From: Dimargaris cristalligena
Lineage: Eukaryota > Kickxellomycota > Dimargaritomycetes > Dimargaritales > Dimargaritaceae
Direction of reading: 5' to 3'
NCBI GenBank assembly: GCA_027576995.1
Contig: JANBQC010000364.1
Coordinates: 1 to 28,441 of the forward strand
Length of the DNA stretch: 28,441 bases
Below are positions 20,681 through 28,441 of this stretch, one piece after another; the first letter of the stretch is position 1; the number at the start of each line of letters is the position of its first letter. Below the pieces are notes generated by a model that saw only the letters and a list, made by a program, of their open reading frames with translations, was not told the origin of the DNA and did no database searches. The translations under genes and the position numbers were made by a program.

Positions 20681-23394
20681 GAACAGTGACTTGGCTTGTA
20701 ACATCCCCAGTGCCTATACCAATGGGCAGTCTATCAGAATCCTGCTATTACAACAATATTATGTCCGTGTCCAGCATTTTGATTTTCACTTTTCCCCAGA
20801 TGTTTAATTTCATATTAACCCCTGACGTATGGAGGCCTTCTTGCAATGCAATTCTTAGGCTAAACTCATGGAGTGCCTGTAATGCCCTATATTTTATGAC
20901 TCATGAATTGCCATTGCGCTATCCATAACCCCCAGATAGGCCTATCGCTTTAAAACCTGTACGCTACAGAATTAGCAAAGCAGTGTCTACGTGGTTTTTA
21001 TGCTACCGAATTGGCAACCACAGTGGTCGAAGAATTCGCAATAATGCCAATCCTATAGCACTACAAGGAGCTTTTATTAAAAGGGGGAAATTAGTAGCAA
21101 CTTATTTAACGGTCTAAGGCCCCTTTCCCTCGGTAGTGCAACTGCAACCTGGTCAGTGTAGACCCTCCACTGGTCATGTTTGATCGGAGGGATGATGCAT
21201 TTTTAGAACCAGCAGTTAGGTGGGTTATTTATAGACCATCGGCAGATCATCTTTCTAATTCTAAAAATATATTTAAGGGCGAAGGAACACTGTATCCCCC
21301 TAGGATGTGTACGCCAAGGAAACGAGGGGTATATAAAGGTTAAACAAATGTGAGGGAGCGAAGAATGTGTTTAGGGTAGTATATAGTGAGCACCCATAAG
21401 ATTACTGAGTCCCCCCTTTTTTCTTTCCCCCATCACATATGTTCATTAATATATTCACCTCCATTATTTCCTTAACCTATCCTACGCAGGTGCACTTTCC
21501 AAAAACCCAATAATAAACATACTGTGTAATAGTGAATGTAAAGGTTGGTCTATGGCAGACCAATTCGTACGAAGGGTCCAGAAATGGTGAGTTAACTCAG
21601 CGATGCCCTTCAAAACTGTTTGGCCGCCATATCATTAAGATTATCATAAAATCTGCTCTGGAAAATGCCAGACAAACGGAATGACTAATGAACTCTGCAT
21701 AGCCCACTGAGTGATATCCAAAGTACAGGCTTGTTAAACTGACCATTTAGTTTGTACCCCATTAAGCTGATATTTATGCAAGTGCCCGTACAGGATATAT
21801 TATCTTTTCGATAATGCAATATACCCCAGGGTAGAGACTGGGTATTTTTAGGTACCAGAATAATCAACCTCTAAGTTCACATTTACTCTCTCAGATAGTT
21901 GAACCCATAAATTAGTATATTGGTAAAGTGGTTTATATTGTTATTTCTAACCCGGTGGTTGAGGCCCGCCCTGCCAATAATGACATGACAGTACCTTTGC
22001 CAGAAGGTGGTGGGGTTAGGGACCTGGTTATTCAGACACCCCGACCACCAATGAATACCGAACCTATCCACGAGTAGTAGTGTGCCCAACCCTCGATGCT
22101 CGCCATCATACAAGGTTACCTCAAGGATCCAAGGCCCAGCAGGGACAGTCTCATATGTGTCGTGTATTATTAGCAGTCGCGCGATAGAATATAACCCAAC
22201 TATATAAAGGGTGTTTGGCCAATGCAATATTACTCACTTGGTTTACTAGCGCCCCTATCACCATTACCTTACTTCACCCCTGTATATCTCGCTTAGAACC
22301 TCTAGTTAATAAAACTCGCTCGTTACATTTGCTAGTCCGACAGTATGAGGTCAGTTAATTCATTTGGCAAGCATCATGAATTTTGTTTCATTGTGGAGGA
22401 GAGGTGCTTGGGAATTAAACAAACGGGGGCTGGTTACTGTAGAATCGGTTAGCAGTACTACCACAGCCCCCAACCATAGGCGATGTGTGGGGTTAACATT
22501 AGTACCGGCTATCGGATTATTCCTACCAATTGCAGTTGACTACTATATCTGATAGTGGCCACATCTGGCGAGGTCTCTTTTGCGACCTGGGCCATTTCCC
22601 AAGATACTCCTACTTTCACTAAGGCATTGGTATTAGAATTGGGCAGATTCGCCGTTATTCCATGGAACTGCCAACGAAAGTTGGGGAATAGGGGATGTTG
22701 GGCGGAGTCGAGCACTGGGGATATAATATAATTGGATTGGTCTACACTGGCTAGTATGTTTAATTAACCGTACTCGGTTATTGCTGGTGGTACTGTACTG
22801 CAAATAAAGCAACTGATAGTGCCTTTATGGTGATAGAATACGGGTAATTAGTCCTTCCAAATCATGTAGCCATCCGCCCGATAGTGCCGTTTCTAGTTGG
22901 GACATCCTGGTATTTACATACACCTTTCAACGTGTTGCCCAGTTGTTTACTTTGAATACACAATTTTAATTGGGCGTAGTTCAATGAGCGGACTAGCGAA
23001 TAATCCATTTAGTATGACGTATTGCCGGTAAACAATAAATTCCCAATCTGGTTTCCCGTCTGCGTGTCATTTAAAATTACATGCAACCTTTTTGAATTTC
23101 ATTCCTACAGATAAACCGCGCTGGTTAGTAATAAATATCAGAATGTGGTACTTGAAAAATAATATTAGATATGTTCTTTTTTTTCTCATGTAGATTCCTT
23201 CGATGCATAGCTTTCATGTTAAGGAAATTTCGGGGGGTTTTCGGACGTGATATCATTATATTTAGTAAGGTGCTACCGCCTAGTCAAATGACACCTCGAT
23301 TACCTCACTGACACTCCGCTTGGCATCAGCAAAAACGGGGTAACATACCTTCCATAACGATCAGATACACGATTAAGGTAAATCAAATAATATT

Positions 23395-23400
23395 TTTATT
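23395..23400 (-). terminator. candidate polyadenylation signal AATAAA, eIF3f gene
   Basis: On the minus strand AATAAA occurs 122 bases after the eIF3f stop codon within an AT-rich run. Motif-based call. Confidence 0.4.
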
Positions 23401-23521
23401 TTCATCCATATTCGACTTTACGAGGTTCCCTTTTGGCCAGTCAACCACAGCCCTCCGATACAGGTACCAAACCCTAAAGATTAGTACACAAAAAACATTG
23501 GGTGGGGAGAGACGAACCAAC

Positions 23522-24484
23522 CTAGATAAGTTTCTGAAGGCGATCGGAAATGCTGAGCTGGGTCCGGGTAAGATCTGACAGGTACACCACCATAAGAAGA
23601 TCCTGCAGGTGGCTGTTGAACATTTTCTCGAAGCTGGTGGCCTCAATCTTGGGGGTAGCAGCCAGCAGGTCCATCAGATAGCGACCCACGAGGTTATTGG
23701 GGCTCACGTCGTTGGCTAGTACTTGGTCGACGTATTCGGTGACGCGCTGGAGCATGGCCTTGAGCTGCAGAAGGGCCTGTTCGAGGTTGTCCATATCGCT
23801 GAGCAGACTGACGGTGTGGTCGGGCTGGCTTTTGGCGGCATTGACCACGGCCAGACCGTTGGCGTCGGTCTCGTTGCACTTGACGGTGAAGGGAACGGGG
23901 ACAAACATGCAGTTTTCGGGCTTCATCAAGGTTCCGACAGGGCTGCTGACGAACGTGCGCACTCCCAGGGTATCCCCGGTCAGGTTGGTGTCCAGGACTA
24001 GGTGCACGGCATTGCCGACGCCCACCTCGCGGTTGTAATAATCCTGAATGAGGGCGGAGTAGGAATTGAGGCCGCTGCCGGTGGCGTACCAACCGACGAT
24101 GACCTCCTTCGGGTTCACCCGCTGGTGCAGCTCGAGCATGGTGTGGTGGTGCTCCATGTCCACTTCGACCTGATCCTCGGTCTCGTAGTGGGGCACGGGG
24201 AAACAGTTGGTGATCTCGATGCTCTTATTGTCATCGGAGGGGGCGCCGAGCAAGGTCCCGATAACCCGGTCCTGGTTCTCGTTCCGGCGGAGGAAGTGGT
24301 CGAGGATGGCGAAAAAGACGAGGGGCCGGGCGACGATGGCGGAGCTGGTCGAGGAGGTGGTGGACGGGCTCAGATCGGCGGCAGTGGCTTGCCGAGCCAC
24401 GGAATCCAAGGGGACCTCGGCGAGGTCTTCCACATTATGGGGCAGGTCCAGATGAAGGATGAGGTCGGATTGGTGGGTGATCAT
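23522..24484 (-). CDS. eukaryotic translation initiation factor 3 subunit F
   Basis: A single-exon gene of 320 residues. After a 50-residue Ser/Thr-rich N-terminal extension comes an MPN domain (about 52-185) with the eIF3f landmarks RRNENQDRVIGTLLG, ITNCFPVPH, VDMEHHHTMLELH and VGWYATGSGL, then the C-terminal helical part ending with GRYLMDLLAATPKIEA and LQDLLMVVYLSDLTRTQ. The JAMM zinc ligands His-x-His are absent (the position reads GWYATGSGLN), so the domain is a structural, non-catalytic MPN as in other eIF3f proteins. It pairs with eIF3h in the eIF3 octamer and works on the cytosolic 40S ribosome during scanning. High GC at third positions suits a highly expressed gene. It is transcribed divergently from the Mss51 gene. 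Identification is firm. Confidence 0.95.
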   Translation of the reverse strand: MITHQSDLILHLDLPHNVEDLAEVPLDSVARQATAADLSPSTTSSTSSAIVARPLVFFAILDHFLRRNENQDRVIGTLLGAPSDDNKSIEITNCFPVPHYETEDQVEVDMEHHHTMLELHQRVNPKEVIVGWYATGSGLNSYSALIQDYYNREVGVGNAVHLVLDTNLTGDTLGVRTFVSSPVGTLMKPENCMFVPVPFTVKCNETDANGLAVVNAAKSQPDHTVSLLSDMDNLEQALLQLKAMLQRVTEYVDQVLANDVSPNNLVGRYLMDLLAATPKIEATSFEKMFNSHLQDLLMVVYLSDLTRTQLSISDRLQKLI

Positions 24485-25246
24485 TGTGGATAAACAGATA
24501 AACTGGGAGTTGAAAAAATGGAGGAGGCCGGGGAACGGGTAGAGGCGGCGAACAATAGCAACGGAGAGATGAAGAGAGGCCTTGGGGACTCAGGAGAACT
24601 GCTGTACGGTACGGCTCGTTGAACAAGTAGTAGAGGGGTTGAATCACGCCTTACCTTAGAATTTTGGTGAGGGTGTCGTTTCTTCCTTCTGTCTAATCGC
24701 AGCTGGCCGAGAGGGTGGTGTCCCTTTACTTAGCCGGTGTTGAAAAAAAAGACCGCCAGAATAAGCGGGAGGGCAGGCCACTCCTATTGTGGGGGGGAAG
24801 CGACGGACGGGCTTCCTTTCTCACACCACCTAGTACGGATGGGATAGCAACGAAACCGAAACATATCACGTGATTAAAGAACCCACCACTTACTCCTAAT
24901 CTGGTTGGGTGGCCATTATGGCCATTGCCTACAGCGAATACTATGATATCCCGTTAGTTACTACTAGTAGCTGGTGAGATACTCCCAACCCTGCCTTGAC
25001 CCACCCACACACCACAGCTCTAAACCGAATAGTCCACTAAACGGAGCACAGAGCCCACAGAAGCCCATATTCGTTTTGGGCCCCCTGTATCCCTCCAGCC
25101 ACTCGCATTCAAGTGGGGCGACTTCTTTGGCCCAACTTGTCTGATTTGCTTACCATTCAACTACTATTGTCTCCTCTTCAATTCGCCTCTTCGTGATCCC
25201 CCGAATTCCACACAAGGCTCCTAGTCGCCGCTTTTGCGATCCAGCC
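24485..25246. promoter_or_regulatory. divergent promoter region, eIF3f / Mss51-like gene
   Basis: About 760 bases between two divergent start codons. Notable are a 10-base palindromic E-box near the middle, several polypurine or polypyrimidine runs, and a CT-rich leader before the Mss51 start codon. No gene of its own is apparent; the frame at 24435-24647 is an upstream shadow. Confidence 0.55.
24865..24874. promoter_or_regulatory. E-box palindrome ATCACGTGAT
   Basis: A perfect 10-base palindrome with the CACGTG core, the site of bHLH factors such as Cbf1 in fungi. It sits almost exactly halfway between the two start codons (381 and 373 bases), so it could serve both genes. In yeasts TCACGTGA is enriched at promoters of mitochondrial respiratory and methionine genes, which would suit Mss51; function here is inference. 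Confidence 0.4.
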
Positions 25247-26942
25247 ATGTCCTCCGCCTCACTCGTCCGGTGGTCCTCCAGTGGCCTGCGCCGATCCCGC
25301 CTGCCAACCGGCCGGTCCCTTCGTTCCGATGGGGAGAATCCCTCGCGCCGGTTCCTGCGTACCTCGGCCGGGTCTCAATTCTGGGGCATCTTCAGCCAGA
25401 AGCAGCCTCTACCCACCCTAGCCGAGCGCACCACCGCGTCAACCCCCAACCGCCCCACCACCCAAAGCTCCCGCTTATCCACCCGCCCCGGATTTTGGAG
25501 CCGCCTCACGGGAGCGTCGGCTAAACCACTTCTCCAACCCGACAACCTGTTCCACCCGCTTGCACAGTCCCCTATCCCCGCTATCCGCGAAAAGCACGTC
25601 TACATCGCCGAGCACGGCTGTTGCCCCGTCTGCGTGAACCACGAACCCTTCACCAATCGCCTGATCCAACATATGTCCCCCAAGGCCGATGCCGCTCCGT
25701 CTGCCCGTGCCGACCAGCAGGTCTTGACCCTGAATAAACAGCAGTCCAAGCCCCCTACGTATGAGTGCCCCGACTGTGGCTATCCCACCCACTGTTCCGA
25801 AGAGCATTACCTCCAGGATAAGGCCAATCACGACAAGGTCTGCGGTTGGCTCAAAGAAACCAATATGGACGACCATGATTTGCGTTCTGGTCGCCGTTTC
25901 CGCGAGTTTGACTTCCCGAGTAAGTTAAGCCCTCTCAATCACTTAGTATAACCTATAATTATTGCCAATAGACTACAATCCCCCTAACTAAGAGGGTGTT
26001 GCCCAAGGGACTAGACGAATAACCTTTTGGGAAATTGCCCCGTTCTAGTGACCCCTCCACTCACCACTTTATTATGCTTTCTCGTACTTTAATTGCCCAT
26101 TTCCAGAGAAGCAGCCCAACGAAAACACCATCAATTTGGCCAACTGGGACACCCTACTGTATACCCGTGGCTTCCCTAGCCTAGTGAGCCAGCACGCCAT
26201 TCACCACATCACCAAACTACTCACCTACCCATTGACCATCGGCTCGCTGCTCCACCCCCTCAGTCCGTACAACTTGAAGAACGCCCTTACCGTGGAGGGA
26301 CTCCGGTCGCTCACGGCCCTCCGCACCACCCTGGGCGAACACTCCCAGATGAGTACCCGCAAAGACGTCATCTTTGACCCCATTCGCGTATTTATCGTCG
26401 GCGCCCGGGCGGAGGCTATGCTGCCGCCCCACGTCTACTCCCAGCTCGCCTTCATGTTTCCCCATAGCCCTTTCCATATCTACTTTGTTGGTCCCGAGGC
26501 CACCCCTCCCCCAGGCAACGATAGCACGCACCTCGGCGTTTCCCTGCAAATGATGCTCCGGTGGGAGCGTAAACTATTCCACGAATTCTACCACGAAGTC
26601 ACCCCGTTCGACCCGTACCGCGACGTGTTCTTCCTCTTTAGTCCGGGCCTCGGGTACCCGTTTGCCCGGTCACTCTGGCGGCCTACGTTGGAACTCATGA
26701 TCCAATCCCAGTGCCCGATTTTCGTGACTGCTTACAACCAATCGGACATGAATGCCGATGTAGCCACCATCGAGGAGGACCACAAGGATACGTTTGACTG
26801 GCTGGTTAAGCCCACCGAAAATACGTTCCGTTCACTCAAGAAAGAAATCAACCTGCTTGATTTGACCGAAACTTCGCAAGCCAATTGGTACGTGTACGGT
26901 ATCCGGGGAAAGAAGTACGAAGTAACCTTTACAGGCGAATAG
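25247..26942 (+). CDS. MSS51: Mss51-like mitochondrial translation factor for cytochrome oxidase subunit 1 (2 exons)
   Basis: Exons 25247-25919 and 26107-26942 join across a 187-base GTAAGT...CCAG intron in phase 1 to 502 residues, longer than the 436 of the yeast protein. The first ATG was chosen; residues 1-45 are rich in Arg and Ser without acidic clusters, a mitochondrial presequence. Two Cys-Pro motifs (CPVC at 126-129, CPDC at 174-177) bracket a Ser/Ala-rich linker. The second belongs to the family zinc finger CPDCGYPTHCSEEHYLQDK...H...C (174-199). The C-terminal domain begins NLANWDTLLYTRGFPS and contains LLTYPLTIGSLLHPLSPY and EGLRSLTALRTTLGEHSQM. In yeast Mss51 activates COX1 mRNA translation and binds newly made Cox1, linking synthesis to complex IV assembly; Cys-Pro motifs there are involved in heme sensing. 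It is divergent from eIF3f. Identification is firm. Confidence 0.93.
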
Positions 26943-27957
26943 GTGCTAGCAAAAAGGCGAAGGTATGCTTGTAGAGTCTTTTTCAATCTATAGCCAGTTG
27001 TACGAGTGGGTGCCCGTTGGTTGGAGGGATCAAGTTTAATTCACTTATTAATATATAGAAAGGCATCATACGCCCACTTTCCCCTTCTTTCATAGTAGAT
27101 GTGGGTGAAACTCAGACCCATCTGTATACGAGTTTGGATGTCATGTAAATGGAGGCATAATTAGTGAATTTGTTGGGAGCTGTTAGTAACTGCTGTATTG
27201 CTTGAGGGTTTCGTTTTGTAACCAAATGAAACTGCTCTCATGTTAACGCACTATGAATCCCCCTAATATATATACCCCATATTGGATTGTATGTATATCG
27301 CCCCCTCCCCCCCCCAAGCCCAACATTTATGACAGACTACAGCATATTTTTTTATCATTACCTTTATTGTTATACCATTCTTAATAATGAATCAGTAGTG
27401 TATCTGCCCTGACCAATGTCGGCCTTTTATATCTACCTGTCCTGCTCCCAGGTTACAGTTGCCCAAATACCCCAGTCATTATGAGCACCTTGAATGTCCC
27501 ATTAATGAATATGAACAATAGACAAGAATCTTGTCATGACATTCCCATTGTTGAAATACCTATCACTAAGGTTACCCCTATCAGTTCCATTAGGTTTTGG
27601 GCAACCATCTTCTTGCCTCTGTTTCTATTTTTACTACCATCACCTCTTTTATAATATTAAGCATAATGTCAGCTGTAATGCAATTTTACACCTGTTGCTG
27701 TACTCCCATTCTCCTGAGCAATTTCAATTACTCCATAATACACCATAGTAAAACATTGGCCCAAATCTCAAAAATTGGGTATATCCATATCAAATAATTT
27801 GAATACCCGTCCTATATAAGCAATATCCCTATTTATTGACCTTGGTTTACATTTAATATTGTATTTCAGGTCTGACATTGTTTCAGCAATTATGCCCTAC
27901 TCAATAAACACATTTTATTTAATGGATGGCCATCAGCCAACAGCAATTACAAGTGAA
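26943..27957. other. intergenic region between convergent genes, Mss51 and the right-end small gene
   Basis: AT-rich, with a C5-T-C9 run at 27301-27315. Frames at 27536-27748 and 27597-27797 overlap in different frames and are hydrophobic by AT bias only. The region must hold the 3' ends of both neighbours; no clear AATAAA is close to the Mss51 stop. Nothing else recognised. Confidence 0.55.
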
Positions 27958-28212
27958 TTATTTACTGTCCTTGGTCACTAAACCCTTGTTCTTCTTCTCA
28001 AGCTCTTTGATCTTGATGGCCAGGTTGGCATATTCCTCCTTCTTACTCTTGACCAGACTATTAGTTGACTTGAACATATCCAATAAGCCACAGCACAGGA
28101 GAGTGATGGGAGTCCCAGCTGATTGGGTTCCAGACAAGGGCAGAGCCATGGCAAGGGTGGTGGCAAGGGTGCTGACATTGGCCAGAGCAGCAACAGCAAT
28201 GGTGAAATACAT
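27958..28212 (-). CDS. small protein with hydrophobic N terminus and charged helical tail
   Basis: A frame of 84 residues from the first ATG. Residues 1-27 (MYFTIAVAALANVSTLATTL, then AMALPLS) are hydrophobic without charge and resemble a secretion signal or membrane anchor. A second hydrophobic stretch with a Cys pair (ITLLCCGLLDMF, 36-47) follows. The tail (48-84) is strongly Lys/Glu-rich with heptad-like spacing (LAIKIKELEKK), so probably a helix or short coiled coil. Codons favour CTG, GCC and AAG, unlike the AT-rich surroundings, which supports real coding. The frame continues ten codons upstream without an ATG. A GTAAAT just before the stop could act as a splice donor, so a longer spliced protein cannot be excluded. 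No family recognised. Two copies of a roughly 40-base repeat lie within 210 bases upstream. Confidence 0.5.
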   Translation of the reverse strand: MYFTIAVAALANVSTLATTLAMALPLSGTQSAGTPITLLCCGLLDMFKSTNSLVKSKKEEYANLAIKIKELEKKNKGLVTKDSK

Positions 28213-28271
28213 AGTGAAAGTGGAGGGAAGAGTAGTGGGCACAAAAGGTTGGAAGGGTTGGATAATGGGTG

Positions 28272-28316
28272 AGGTGCCTAATTAGATGAAACTGGGTGAA
28301 AGGCTAATTAGCACCT
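28272..28316. repeat. inverted repeat, 14/13-base arms
   Basis: AGGTGCCTAATTAG (28272-28285) and CTAATTAGCACCT (28304-28316) are reverse complements except for one missing base; the loop is 18 bases. The right arm overlaps the first copy of the direct repeat. Confidence 0.7.
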
Positions 28317-28328
28317 GAAGCCAAGGTG
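28289..28328. repeat. direct repeat, copy 1 of 2
   Basis: About 40 bases that match 28377-28415 with a few differences; the best-conserved core is CACCTGAAGC(C/T)AAGGTG preceded by a GCTAAT block and AAACTG. In this window only these two copies were seen. Confidence 0.7.
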
Positions 28329-28376
28329 ATAAAAAGGGTCTTTTTGCTGAATACAAGGAAAAGGAGAACAGAGAGT

Positions 28377-28415
28377 AAACTGAGTAGTAGCTAATAGTCA
28401 CCTGAAGCTAAGGTG
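28377..28415. repeat. direct repeat, copy 2 of 2
   Basis: Second copy of the roughly 40-base repeat, 88 bases away from the first in the same orientation. The core CACCTGAAGCTAAGGTG is itself an imperfect palindrome (CACCT...AGGTG). Confidence 0.7.
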
Positions 28416-28441
28416 GTATTAGTGTTCTACAAGGGGGTCAA

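Larger units (their letters stand above)
17873..23521. other. gene-poor region upstream of the HMG-box gene
   Basis: About 5.6 kb with no gene I can support. The first 250 bases form the HMG-box gene leader and promoter. Beyond that the region is AT-rich and contains a G16 run (19040-19055), a nested hairpin (19924-19964), a C11 run (20670-20680) and several TATATAAA-like motifs on the plus strand (near 20641, 21331, 22202). The longest frames (19266-19610 and 21883-22227, both minus, 114 residues) are no longer than expected by chance for this length, though the first looks somewhat protein-like. No RNA gene was recognised. Confidence 0.5.
28213..28441. promoter_or_regulatory. upstream region of the right-end small gene
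   Basis: It holds two copies of a roughly 40-base direct repeat and an inverted repeat between 28272 and 28316. On the minus strand it is CT-rich close to the ATG, like other leaders in this window. No TATA box is apparent before the window ends. Confidence 0.4.

Noticed and set aside
21883..22227. 114-codon frame (minus)
   Set aside because: AT-biased codons, no recognisable motif, and a length expected by chance.
23694..24493. Long open frames on both strands inside the eIF3f gene (up to 163 codons)
   Set aside because: They are shadows of a GC-rich coding sequence; only the minus frame matches a known family throughout.
1..28441. CRISPR arrays, insertion sequences, riboswitches, prokaryotic operons or viral cassettes
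   Set aside because: No spaced repeat array, transposase, terminal repeats with target duplication around a gene, or viral protein was seen; all firm genes are eukaryotic housekeeping or fungal regulatory genes.

Overview
This window reads as nuclear DNA of a fungus. Its protein genes are eukaryotic housekeeping genes (COP9 signalosome, eIF3, mitochondrial complex I, a cytochrome oxidase translation factor). Several are split by GT-AG introns of about 120-270 bases, and coding GC is higher than the AT-rich spacers. A MATA-type HMG-box gene and an Mss51 gene point to fungi. A methylmalonyl-CoA epimerase points away from Dikarya and towards an early-diverging (zygomycete-type) lineage. The exact lineage cannot be fixed by eye.

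Left block (about 1.5-8.7 kb): a compact cluster. Methylmalonyl-CoA epimerase (+, 2 exons) faces an MRNIP-like zinc-ribbon gene (-, 1 exon). That gene shares a divergent promoter with the COP9 subunit 4 gene (+, 3 exons), which is followed in tandem by the complex I subunit NDUFA9 (+, 4 exons).

Middle block (8.7-23.5 kb): almost 15 kb that is poor in genes. The firm contents are a 54-residue secreted peptide gene (-, 9601-9765) with a Kex2-like Arg-Arg site, and an intronless HMG-box transcription factor gene of mating-type (MATA_HMG) style (-, 16940-17872). Two further very small genes (12416-12685 on +, 16511-16744 on -) are tentative. The rest is AT-rich, low in repeats, and carries scattered TATA-like motifs, homopolymer runs and one nested hairpin.

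Right block (23.5-28.4 kb): eIF3 subunit f (-, 1 exon) and the Mss51-like mitochondrial gene (+, 2 exons) are divergently arranged around a promoter with a 10-base E-box palindrome. At the far right is a small gene (-) for an 84-residue protein with a hydrophobic N terminus and a charged helical tail, with two copies of a roughly 40-base repeat upstream.

There is no operon logic here. The most interesting part is the gene-poor island holding a sex-type HMG regulator and a pheromone-like secreted peptide precursor about 7 kb apart on the same strand. That would suit a mating locus, but it is a hypothesis from sequence appearance only.
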